Below, piece after piece: positions 1 through 6,442 of a stretch of DNA of 6,545 nucleotides. Below the pieces are notes generated by a model, which saw nothing but the letters and a program-made list of their open reading frames with translations, was not told the DNA's origin and did no database searches. Position 1 is the first letter of the stretch. The number at the start of each line of letters is the position of its first letter. The position numbers and the translations under genes were made by a program. The stretch is from Rhodospirillaceae bacterium (lineage in GTDB: Bacteria > Pseudomonadota > Alphaproteobacteria > Micavibrionales > Micavibrionaceae), in assembly GCA_003452275.1 (NCBI GenBank), contig DMIT01000214.1, positions 1 through 6,545 on the forward strand, read 5' to 3'.

Positions 1-389
1 ACATTGAGGATGTTGAGGCCATCGACGTCTTTGGCGGGTGAAATCATTTGCACCAGACGGTCAGAATCCAGCCCCTTCGGCAAAGGAAGTTGCAGCAGAA
101 TACCATGGACATTTTCATCGGCATTCAGATCGGCAATGACCCGTTCGATATCTTCGTTGGTGGCTGTTTCGGGCAAGCGGTGTTCGATGGAACGGATGCC
201 GGTCTTGGCACAGGCTTTGATCTTGTTGCCGACATAGACATGGCTGGCGGGGTCATCACCCACCAGAATAACCGCCAAAGCCGGTTTTACGTCCGGTTTT
301 ACGTCAAGGGCAGCAACCTGCGCGGCGATATCATCCATCAGGGCGGCAGAGATTAATTTTCCATCGATTATCTGGGCAGAATGGGTCAT
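1..389 (-). CDS. folD: FolD, bifunctional methylenetetrahydrofolate dehydrogenase / methenyltetrahydrofolate cyclohydrolase (partial, N-terminal part)
   Basis: Cytosolic enzyme that converts 5,10-methylene-THF to 10-formyl-THF using NADP, feeding purine and formyl-Met synthesis. The 129 visible residues begin MTHSAQIIDGK and carry the family signatures. The first is DDPASHVYVGNKIKAC at about 45-60, containing Y52 and the catalytic lysine K56. The second is GILLQLPLP at about 96-104, and the third is PAKDVDG at about 118-124, whose second Asp (D123) matches the conserved active-site Asp. Only about 45% of a normal protein of some 285-300 residues is present; the Rossmann NADP-binding half lies beyond the left edge of the window. 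The start is supported by a strong Shine-Dalgarno sequence just upstream. Residues 29-36 read DVKPDVKP because of a 12-bp tandem duplication. The gene is divergent from the membrane-protein gene at 481. Identification is firm. Confidence 0.95.
   Translation of the reverse strand, partial: MTHSAQIIDGKLISAALMDDIAAQVAALDVKPDVKPALAVILVGDDPASHVYVGNKIKACAKTGIRSIEHRLPETATNEDIERVIADLNADENVHGILLQLPLPKGLDSDRLVQMISPAKDVDGLNILN
281..304. repeat. Perfect 12-bp tandem duplication inside folD
   Basis: The unit ccggttttacgt occurs twice back to back (281-292 and 293-304). Its length is a multiple of three, so it keeps the folD frame and encodes DVKP twice (residues 29-36). This falls between the N-terminal helix and the first beta strand (ALAVILVGDD), a place where FolD homologues vary in length, so the enzyme probably tolerates it. 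Confidence 0.9.
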
Positions 390-391
390 GA

Positions 392-400
392 CCTTCCTCT
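392..400 (-). promoter_or_regulatory. Ribosome binding site of folD
   Basis: On the minus strand the bases AGAGGAAGG end two bases before the folD ATG, with the GAGG core about 6 bases from it. It is the clearest Shine-Dalgarno sequence in the window and fixes the folD start at 389. Confidence 0.7.
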
Positions 401-480
401 TAAGTCCCTTCACAAAAAAGTGCAAGAGAAGTTTCAAAAAAAACCTACATTTCTCGGCGAAGCCATGCTACATCTTGAAC

Positions 481-1131
481 ATGAATTCGGTACAATTTCC
501 ATCTTTCCTCAATTTGGGAACAGGGCCAACGGGGCGTTGGAAACTGTGGGCGTTGTTTTGTTTTTTTGCACTTGTCGCCTCTGTCGGCACGTGGATGGCC
601 GGTCAATACCAGATAGGTCAGCTTGACTCCCTCAAAGGCAAGTACGAACAGCCGATCATGAATTACGCCAAATATTACGGCGATTCCCCGAATAATTCAC
701 TGGAACGCGATTTGCTGGAAGGCTGTAAACAGGCGCAAATCGGATCATGGTTACAGACCACCGATGCTTTGCGCTTTGACAATCCGCTGACCGGTAACCG
801 CGTCGGTGTCCAACTGGATATTTCCAAGGCCTATATCGATTTGAACGGGCGCGAAATGTCGGAATGCGTTCATGACGAAGTCGAAGACAGACAATTTGAT
901 ATCAGTTCCATGACCAATACATGGGCGGTTATTCTATTGCTCGGGTCATTCTGTCTGGGGGCATGGTCATGGATTTGCCGCCAAAGCCTTATCAAATACA
1001 ATAAAGGCCGCAATATTTATGCGGAAACTTTGGCCGCCGCCGCCGAAGTCAATCAGCCGCAAGAACCTCTGACCGAACCAGTAACAACGGCAGAAAACCT
1101 GCCCGAACCACCACCGGAACAAAAATCATAA
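481..1131 (+). CDS. Unrecognised two-helix inner-membrane protein with Pro/Glu-rich C-terminal tail
   Basis: I do not recognise the family. From the ATG at 481 it has 216 residues. A short N-terminus ending in a basic GRWK is followed by a hydrophobic segment at about 22-40 (LWALFCFFALVASVG). A polar loop of about 105 residues comes next, then a second hydrophobic segment at about 147-166 (WAVILLLGSFCLGAWSW). The tail of about 50 residues begins with several basic residues and ends rich in Pro, Glu and Gln. Positive charges flank both helices on the tail sides, predicting N-in/C-in topology with the loop in the periplasm. Two loop cysteines (C82, C129) could form a disulfide. An in-frame ATG at 388 would add 31 residues but overlaps the folD start codon, and the added residues look like a translated leader, so 481 is preferred although neither start has a good Shine-Dalgarno. 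The gene is divergent from folD and ends 7 bp before the convergent SDR stop. No signal peptide cleavage site or enzymatic motif is visible. Confidence 0.72.
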   Translation: MNSVQFPSFLNLGTGPTGRWKLWALFCFFALVASVGTWMAGQYQIGQLDSLKGKYEQPIMNYAKYYGDSPNNSLERDLLEGCKQAQIGSWLQTTDALRFDNPLTGNRVGVQLDISKAYIDLNGREMSECVHDEVEDRQFDISSMTNTWAVILLLGSFCLGAWSWICRQSLIKYNKGRNIYAETLAAAAEVNQPQEPLTEPVTTAENLPEPPPEQKS

Positions 1132-1138
1132 ACTCTGC

Positions 1139-1867
1139 TTATAGGTTGAAATCTTCGGGCTGAACGGTTTCGCCGCGACGGGTGCAGCTTGGCAATGATA
1201 GTTCCACAAACATCGATGCAATATCTTCAGGCATGCGCAAACCTTCGGCATGGTAACCACCCGGGAATGCTTCGGCCAATAGTTCCGTATCAACGGCACC
1301 GGGGCGCACAATATTGATTTTGATATTGGTATGTTTGGTTTCTTCGGCCCATGTTCTGGCGAGGAACATCACAGCGGCTTTGCTGACACCATATTCGCCA
1401 TAGAATGCATAAGGATCAACGCCCATGCCGGAACCAACGAAGATTGCGCGACCTGCGTCGGATGCTTTTAACAATGGCTCAAGCGTACGGATCATTTGCA
1501 CGTTGGATAAGACATTGAGTGTATACACATCACGCCAGTCTTTGATCTTCGAATGGGAAACAGGTGTCAGCGTCCCGAGCTTACCAGCATTCGCGACCCA
1601 AATATCCAGACGTTTGAAACGTTCGAGAATGGTCGGCCCCAATGCCTCCAATTCATCCAGATGGGTGAGGTCGAACGGCATGATGGTTGATGTGCCACCA
1701 TTTTCATTGATGCTGTCATATGTTTCTTCAAGCCCTGCTTTGGTACGTGCCAGCAAAATAACATGCGCCCCTTCGGCAGCCAGAGCCTTTGCGGCTGCCG
1801 CGCCGATCCCGCGGGATGCGCCGGTGACCAATGCCACACGACCGTCTAATCTTTTGGGCGGCTTCAT
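1139..1867 (-). CDS. SDR-family NAD(P)-dependent oxidoreductase
   Basis: A classical short-chain dehydrogenase/reductase of 242 residues, the usual length. It is predicted to be a cytosolic Rossmann-fold enzyme that oxidises an alcohol or reduces a carbonyl with NAD(P); the substrate cannot be read from sequence. Visible motifs are the dinucleotide-binding TGASRGIG (15-22), D66 of the FDL strand, the structural NAG (93-95), and the catalytic tetrad N118, S146, Y159 and K163 (YGVSK). The PG at 189-190 follows. R41 after the second beta strand hints at NADP preference. The start ATG lies 4 bp after the purF stop, with only a weak Shine-Dalgarno inside the purF end, which suggests translational coupling. 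An SDR gene directly behind purF is a recurrent alphaproteobacterial arrangement, yet no role in purine synthesis is established to my knowledge. It faces the membrane-protein gene tail to tail with 7 bp between stops, and no hairpin terminator is obvious there. Confidence 0.93.
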   Translation of the reverse strand: MKPPKRLDGRVALVTGASRGIGAAAAKALAAEGAHVILLARTKAGLEETYDSINENGGTSTIMPFDLTHLDELEALGPTILERFKRLDIWVANAGKLGTLTPVSHSKIKDWRDVYTLNVLSNVQMIRTLEPLLKASDAGRAIFVGSGMGVDPYAFYGEYGVSKAAVMFLARTWAEETKHTNIKINIVRPGAVDTELLAEAFPGGYHAEGLRMPEDIASMFVELSLPSCTRRGETVQPEDFNL

Positions 1868-1871
1868 TATT

Positions 1872-3308
1872 CTAACCTGCCTTCTTCATGGCTTGGTCAG
1901 TGAGGGCAACAGGGTAATCGCCTGTAAAACATGCATCGCAATATTGCGGCGTTTTGGCGTTGCGGCCTTCTTCACCCATGGCGCGATAAAGACCATCTTC
2001 CGAGATAAATGATAAGCTATCAACCCCGATAAATTTCGCCATCTCCTCGATGGTGTGGGTTGCGGCCAGCAATTCGGCAGAGGTCGGCGTGTCGATACCG
2101 TAGTAACAGCTATGTTTGGTCGGTGGGCAGGCAATACGCATATGGACTTCTTTGGCCCCTGCCGCGCGCATCATTTCAACGATTTTTTTGGATGTGGTGC
2201 CGCGCACGATTGAATCATCCACAAGAACAATGCGTTTGCCGTCCACAAGACCGCGATTGGCATTATGTTTGCGTTTAACGCCCAAATGGCGAATTTTTTG
2301 GGTCGGTTCGATAAAGGTACGACCGACATAGTGGTTGCGGATGATGCCCAATTCGAACGGAATGCCTGTGGCCTGCGCATAACCAATCGCCGCCGGTACA
2401 CCACTGTCAGGGACAGGAACAACCAGATCGACATCGCATGGTGCTTCCTCGGCCAGCACCACGCCGATATTTTTGCGTTTATCGTAAACCGATTTGCCTT
2501 CGATAATGCTGTCGGGGCGGGCAAAATAAATATATTCGAAAATGCAGAAACTACGGTTGGCGGCAGCCAGCGGGCGATGGCTTTGGACGCCCTGTTCGGT
2601 GATGACCACCAATTCGCCCGGTTCGATATCGCGCACAAATTCGGCACCGATAATATCCAGCGCAACCGTTTCAGAGGCAAGGATATAGGAATGATCCAGT
2701 TTCCCCAGAACCAGCGGACGGAATCCGTTCGGGTCACGCACGCCCATCATTTTACCTTCGGCATGGATGATAAGGGAATAAGCCCCTTCGATTTGTTTCA
2801 AGGCATCAATGACGCGGTCGAAGACAGTCGCTTTGCGGGACAGGGCTACCAAATGGATAATGACTTCGGTATCGCCGGTGGATTGAAAAATCGACCCCTG
2901 CGCCGTCAGTTCTTTCCGCAACTTGCTGGCATTGGTTAAATCGCCGTTATGCGCAACGGTAAAACCACCGAAAGACAAATCGGCATATAAAGGTTGCACG
3001 TTGCGCAGCCCCGCCCCGCCGGTTGTAGCATAGCGATTGTGACCAACCGCGGAGTTTCCTTTCAAATTCGCAATGGTCGCGGCATCGTTGAAAATATCAT
3101 CCACCAACCCCAGACCCCGATGGGCGAAATATTGCTTGCCGTCCACCGAGACAATGCCCGATGCTTCTTGTCCGCGATGCTGAAGGGCATGAAGCCCCAG
3201 CGCGACCAAGGTTGCAGCTTCTTCATGATTGAAAATTCCGAACACACCGCATTCGTCATGAAATTTGTCATCTTCATAGGAAAAGGAATTGGTCATGATC
3301 TCATTCAT
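1872..3308 (-). CDS. purF: Amidophosphoribosyltransferase (glutamine PRPP amidotransferase), [4Fe-4S] type
   Basis: Catalyses the first committed step of purine synthesis, PRPP + glutamine to 5-phosphoribosylamine, in the cytosol. From the ATG at 3308 it has 478 residues, normal for the family. An N-terminal class II (Ntn) glutaminase domain is followed by a phosphoribosyltransferase domain. The nucleophile is the Cys of ECGVFG (residue 20), so the preceding 19 residues form a propeptide that must be removed, as in Bacillus subtilis PurF. HNRYATTG (about 90-97) and NGD (about 121-123) complete the glutaminase site. The PRPP-binding loop VLVDDSIVRGTTS lies near 361-373. Four cysteines, at 255 (SFCIFEY), 394 (IACPP), 457 and 460 (YCDAC), match the Fe-S cluster ligands of the Bacillus-type enzyme. 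The ATG at 3308 overlaps the cvpA stop region and has AGGA 10 bases upstream. ATG 3296 (a 15-residue propeptide) is an alternative with a poorer ribosome site, and a more upstream in-frame start lies deep in cvpA. Confidence 0.97.
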   Translation of the reverse strand: MNEIMTNSFSYEDDKFHDECGVFGIFNHEEAATLVALGLHALQHRGQEASGIVSVDGKQYFAHRGLGLVDDIFNDAATIANLKGNSAVGHNRYATTGGAGLRNVQPLYADLSFGGFTVAHNGDLTNASKLRKELTAQGSIFQSTGDTEVIIHLVALSRKATVFDRVIDALKQIEGAYSLIIHAEGKMMGVRDPNGFRPLVLGKLDHSYILASETVALDIIGAEFVRDIEPGELVVITEQGVQSHRPLAAANRSFCIFEYIYFARPDSIIEGKSVYDKRKNIGVVLAEEAPCDVDLVVPVPDSGVPAAIGYAQATGIPFELGIIRNHYVGRTFIEPTQKIRHLGVKRKHNANRGLVDGKRIVLVDDSIVRGTTSKKIVEMMRAAGAKEVHMRIACPPTKHSCYYGIDTPTSAELLAATHTIEEMAKFIGVDSLSFISEDGLYRAMGEEGRNAKTPQYCDACFTGDYPVALTDQAMKKAG

Positions 3309-4041
3309 TATAAGATTTTCCTGCTTTCGGTTTTTTACCATCAATCAAATTTTCAAGACCTTGGCGATCTTTATCGGAATAGCCTTTTGACTCGTTTGGC
3401 GTGTCATGTGCTTTGTCGGCTGTTTCTTTGGCGTCTTTAGATAAACGCTTATCGCCCAGCACGTCGATTGCGTTTAATTTATCGCGGGTATCATGCACAA
3501 TGTCAGATGATGATTTTTCCTGTGGCACGAATGAAATCAGCCACTTGGTTGTCCCTTGCACGAAAACCATCGTCTGGGAATGTTCGAACCATTCTTTTTT
3601 GCTATCTTCCGGTAAGATCAGGTGGAAAGGCAGATAAAGAACCCCCAACAGCAACAAACCGCGGGCCAGACCAAAAAAGATCCCCAGCGTCCGGTCAACC
3701 GGCCCCAGACCGATTGCCTGCGCCGCGCTGGAAATCAGATAACTGGCCAATTGGAGGATGATAAAAACAATGATAAAAATACCGGCATAGGCCGCAATTT
3801 GCGCCGCCAGTTCCATCGGGATCACATCGAACAGCTTGCCTGCGTCTTTGCCCTCCTCGATCCCGAACCATTTGGACGTCAGGGGAATGATCGAAGGGCC
3901 GAACGTCAATGCCGCAAAACCGCCACCCAAGGCACCGACAATGGTCAGGACTTCACGGATCAGACCGCGGAAAAATGAGACTCCTGCGGAAATCAGAAGA
4001 ACAATAATGACGCCTATATCGACCAGAACGGAAATATCCAT
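3301..4041 (-). CDS. cvpA: CvpA family inner-membrane protein
   Basis: A 246-residue membrane protein of the CvpA (colicin V production) family. The family was named from an E. coli gene upstream of purF that is needed for colicin V export; its molecular function remains uncertain, with roles reported in envelope stress. About four hydrophobic segments are visible: about 5-24, 32-48, 82-105 and 118-142. Family motifs include the G-x4-RG-x2-RE stretch at about 20-30 and GPVDRTLG...GLARG at about 113-128. Residues from about 174 onwards form a long, strongly charged tail (many Lys, Asp and Glu) that looks disordered and is probably cytoplasmic; it makes the protein longer than the E. coli version of about 160 residues. 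The start has a short AGG a few bases upstream. The last codons overlap the purF start by 8 bp, implying coupled translation with purF. Confidence 0.93.
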   Translation of the reverse strand: MDISVLVDIGVIIVLLISAGVSFFRGLIREVLTIVGALGGGFAALTFGPSIIPLTSKWFGIEEGKDAGKLFDVIPMELAAQIAAYAGIFIIVFIILQLASYLISSAAQAIGLGPVDRTLGIFFGLARGLLLLGVLYLPFHLILPEDSKKEWFEHSQTMVFVQGTTKWLISFVPQEKSSSDIVHDTRDKLNAIDVLGDKRLSKDAKETADKAHDTPNESKGYSDKDRQGLENLIDGKKPKAGKSYNE

Positions 4042-4075
4042 AAACCTATAGCCCTGCCTGTGTGATCAAAGGGAA

Positions 4076-4104
4076 GTGATAGGGGAAAACCACGCTGATT
4101 GCAA
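4076..4104 (-). promoter_or_regulatory. Candidate sigma-70-like promoter for cvpA-purF-SDR
   Basis: In the 91-bp gap between radA and cvpA the minus strand reads TTGCAA (4104-4099), a 17-bp spacer, then TATCAC (4081-4076). Each hexamer matches the consensus at 4 of 6 positions with ideal spacing, and a start site would lie about 25-30 bp before the cvpA ATG. This gap is the largest within the gene run and shows no hairpin terminator, so an internal promoter here is reasonable but unproven. No PurR-like operator is recognisable. Confidence 0.35.
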
Positions 4105-4132
4105 GATGAATGAGTCGCTTTCAAGCCACTAT

Positions 4133-5542
4133 CTATGCTTTTCTGCCCGATCGGGAGGCGGAAAAGTTGCTTCCACGCAAAAGATTTATCAGATCATCCA
4201 GATGACCTAATTCCTTGATATCCATCCCGTCGATGGCAAGCGGTTTTTTCTTTTGTCCTGTACGGGCCATGATGCAGGCCTCGGTAAAGCCCAGTTTTGC
4301 GGCTTCTTTTAACCGTTGGTCGGGTTGGGAGACGGCGCGGATTTCGCCGGATAAGCCGACTTCGCCGAAGAAAACGGTTTCGGCGGGAACGGGTCTGCCT
4401 TGCAGGGCGGACACAAGTGCCGCCGCAACCGCCAGATCGGCAGCCGGTTCGGTAATACGGATTCCGCCCGCCATGTTCAGATAGACCTCGCTTCCCGAGA
4501 AAACCAGACCGCAGCGCGCCTCCAGAACTGCCAAGATCATCGAGAGGCGGTTTTGATCCCAGCCGATCACCGAACGGCGCGGGGCCCCATACGGGGCGGG
4601 TGCCACCAAGGCCTGTACCTCGACCAAAATCGGGCGTGTTCCTTCCATCCCCGCAAAAACCGCGCTGCCGGTTACATCGGACTGGCGTTGCGACAGGAAT
4701 AAGGCAGACGGGTTGGCAACTTCGGACAAACCCAGTTCGCCCATTTCAAATACGCCGATTTCATCGGTGGCGCCGAAACGGTTTTTCACGGTACGCAAAA
4801 TGCGGAACTGGTGCCCTCTGTCGCCTTCGAAATAGAGGACGGTATCGACCATATGTTCTAAAACGCGCGGCCCCGCGATTTGCCCGTCTTTGGTCACATG
4901 ACCGACAAAGAAAATGGCCGTCCCTGTTTTCTTGGCGAGACGGGTCAATTCCTGCGCCGCCGTCCTGACCTGCGTCACCGTTCCCGGCGCAGATTCAACC
5001 GTATCGACATACATGGTCTGAATAGAATCGATGACCAGAACATCAATGGCGCTGGCCTCGATGGTGGCGGCAATTTCGCGGACATTGGTGGCTGACGCCA
5101 AAGCCACAGGGGCTTTATCCAGCCCCAGACGTTGCGCCCGCAACCTGACCTGATCGACCGCTTCCTCGCCCGAGATATAAACGCATTTCAATCCTTTATT
5201 CGCTAGGGCACAGACAGCCTGAAGAAGTAAGGTGGATTTTCCGATCCCCGGGTCGCCACCGAGCAAAATAGCACAGCCCGGCACAAGCCCGCCACCGGTC
5301 ACGCGATCAAATTCATGCAGGCCTGTCTGGTGACGGATCAATGGTTTTTCTTCGGAAAATTCTAAAGAATGCAAATCCAGCGATTTACCTTTTTTGACAC
5401 TGCCCAAGCCTTTGGGGGGGCCAGCCTCGGTGCTTTCGGCCTGCAACGAATTCCATTCGCCGCATGCTTCGCATTTGCCGGCCCATTGGGAATAGACAGA
5501 ACCGCATGACTGGCAGACATAGGAAATTTTCGTTTTGACCAT
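4133..5542 (-). CDS. radA: DNA repair protein RadA (Sms)
   Basis: RadA is a RecA-related, DnaB-like ATPase that acts in homologous recombination, promoting branch migration and processing of recombination intermediates. The 469 residues match the usual length of about 455-465. Domains in order: an N-terminal C4 zinc finger (C10, C13, C24, C27); a RecA-like ATPase with Walker A GGDPGIGKST (95-104), Walker B VLVIDS (168-173) and the RadA-specific KNRFG motif (253-257); then a Lon-protease-like C-terminal domain from about 290, with the conserved NMAGGIRITEPAADLA stretch at about 356-371. The start fits the family beginning (M-x-K-T-K...CQSCG), although no Shine-Dalgarno is visible in the 23-bp gap after the EAL gene; reinitiation after the upstream stop is possible. 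The final residues (SASRSGRKA) form a short basic tail. No truncation or missing motif. Confidence 0.97.
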   Translation of the reverse strand: MVKTKISYVCQSCGSVYSQWAGKCEACGEWNSLQAESTEAGPPKGLGSVKKGKSLDLHSLEFSEEKPLIRHQTGLHEFDRVTGGGLVPGCAILLGGDPGIGKSTLLLQAVCALANKGLKCVYISGEEAVDQVRLRAQRLGLDKAPVALASATNVREIAATIEASAIDVLVIDSIQTMYVDTVESAPGTVTQVRTAAQELTRLAKKTGTAIFFVGHVTKDGQIAGPRVLEHMVDTVLYFEGDRGHQFRILRTVKNRFGATDEIGVFEMGELGLSEVANPSALFLSQRQSDVTGSAVFAGMEGTRPILVEVQALVAPAPYGAPRRSVIGWDQNRLSMILAVLEARCGLVFSGSEVYLNMAGGIRITEPAADLAVAAALVSALQGRPVPAETVFFGEVGLSGEIRAVSQPDQRLKEAAKLGFTEACIMARTGQKKKPLAIDGMDIKELGHLDDLINLLRGSNFSASRSGRKA

Positions 5543-5565
5543 AGGCGAAGATTAGCAGATTAACC

Positions 5566-6333
5566 CTAGAGAGCAAGGGCCATCCGCATTTCGGAACAAT
5601 CCGCGGGAACAGAAGGAGGTGGCGGCACATAACTACTTGGTTGTATCAGATCGATACCTATCTGTTTTAAAGTGGGCAACAAGTCATGATCCGTTTCCCT
5701 CACACCCTCCATGACAAAGAGAATATCGGGATATTTGTCTTTGATTAACCGGACTGTATCAGCAAGATTGAGAGATTCTTGCTGATTCCCATCCCTGACC
5801 AGTTCCATGACTTGATACGGGAATTTTATAATATCGACATACGGCGCAAAAACGGTCAGGCGATCTTGCTCGACCGTCTGGCGCGGGTCGAAATCATCAA
5901 GGGCCAATCTAAACCCCATATCCTTAAGAGCGATCAGAGTCTCTGGATTGAAATTTTCAGGAATACCGCCTTGTTCGGTAATTTCCAGACATATATCGCG
6001 CGGACTGAAACGGGGAAATCGAGCGATGATTTTACGCAGTTTGCAAGAGAATTCTTCTGTAAAAAATGTTTCAGCATTTAAATTCATACTGGCGGGAATA
6101 CCTGTACGCAGATGCTCCCCTATCGCTTTTTGAAAAGCGGCCAAGTCAGTTTGGACCACGCAGCCTTCTTGGCGCGCCTGATCGAAAATATGACCTGCGG
6201 ATCGTCCATCCGGATGACGCGCCAGCATTTCGGCATAGGGAAAAGGTTTAAATTTCCCTAAAGGGACAAAAGCTTCAAAGGCAAATCTGAGTCGTCTTGC
6301 CTGTTCTGTAAAGATAGAGACAATTCCAGCCAT
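5566..6333 (-). CDS. Stand-alone EAL-domain protein, predicted cyclic-di-GMP phosphodiesterase (divergent)
   Basis: A cytosolic protein consisting almost entirely of one EAL domain, with no GGDEF, PAS or membrane segment. EAL enzymes hydrolyse c-di-GMP to pGpG. Numbered from the GTG at 6345 (259 residues), the family landmarks appear in order: PYAEMLAR with E39 (the signature is EML, not EAL), MNLN with N88, LEITE with E121 and E124, LALDDFD with D150 and D151, DIIKF with K174, MEGV with E213, and LIQP with Q235. These correspond to the metal-binding, catalytic and stabilising residues known from active EAL proteins, so activity is plausible. Loop 6 departs from the usual DDFGxG, reading DDFDPRQT. 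The C-terminus carries a proline run (PPPP) and a short tail. The start is either GTG 6345 or ATG 6333; ATG is preferred (255 residues), though neither has a well-placed Shine-Dalgarno. It lies 23 bp upstream of radA on the same strand, so co-transcription is likely. Confidence 0.85.
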   Translation of the reverse strand: MAGIVSIFTEQARRLRFAFEAFVPLGKFKPFPYAEMLARHPDGRSAGHIFDQARQEGCVVQTDLAAFQKAIGEHLRTGIPASMNLNAETFFTEEFSCKLRKIIARFPRFSPRDICLEITEQGGIPENFNPETLIALKDMGFRLALDDFDPRQTVEQDRLTVFAPYVDIIKFPYQVMELVRDGNQQESLNLADTVRLIKDKYPDILFVMEGVRETDHDLLPTLKQIGIDLIQPSSYVPPPPSVPADCSEMRMALAL

Positions 6334-6345
6334 TTTTTGTTTCAC

Positions 6346-6442
6346 ACCCCATAAAACACTTCATGTTATAGAAATGTAACCTACTTTATTGTTTATTAGC
6401 AAGAAATAATAAAAACAAAGGTATAAAAAATAATTTTATTAC
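6346..6442. other. AT-rich intergenic region upstream of the EAL gene
   Basis: About 100 bp, clearly richer in A and T than the flanking genes. It must hold the end of the upstream gene's transcript and probably the EAL-radA promoter. A short AT-only inverted repeat followed by T residues on the minus strand (about 6425-6440) is too weak to call a terminator. A TATAAC hexamer at 6370-6365 (minus strand) resembles a -10 box, but no matching -35 lies at 16-18 bp. Confidence 0.5.
6365..6380. promoter_or_regulatory. Imperfect palindrome, possible operator of the EAL-radA unit
   Basis: GTTATAGAAATGTAAC has 6-bp arms that match at 5 of 6 positions around a 4-bp centre. It includes the TATAAC -10-like hexamer and lies about 30 bp before the EAL start, where a repressor site would be expected. 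The match is short and the region AT-rich, so chance is a real possibility. Confidence 0.25.

Noticed and set aside
392..440. Possible -35/-10 pairs in the folD/membrane-protein divergent gap (for example TTGAAA with TGTGAA, or TTCACA with TTTCAA)
   Set aside because: The -10 matches are only 3 of 6 and several equally weak pairs exist, so no single promoter can be supported.
1126..1145. Bidirectional terminator between the convergent stops
   Set aside because: Only 7 bp lie between the stops and no GC-rich stem followed by a T-tract is visible in either direction.
1425..2012. A 195-codon plus-strand open frame across the SDR/purF junction
   Set aside because: It is antisense to two well-supported genes, with no recognisable motif or ribosome site.
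2171..2737. A 188-codon minus-strand frame inside purF
   Set aside because: It is an out-of-frame shadow of purF; the composition (many Trp, Arg and Ser) is typical of a shifted frame.
2265..2939. A 224-codon open frame on the plus strand, antisense to purF
   Set aside because: It lies wholly within purF, whose motifs are complete on the minus strand. The antisense frame shows no domain and is a composition artefact.
3622..3978. A 118-codon plus-strand open frame opposite cvpA
   Set aside because: It is rich in Gln, Arg and Asp as expected for the complement of membrane-helix codons, and it lies within cvpA.
6425..6440. AT-only inverted repeat with T residues, considered as a terminator for the right-edge gene
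   Set aside because: The stem is only about five A-T pairs with a two-base loop, too unstable to call an intrinsic terminator.
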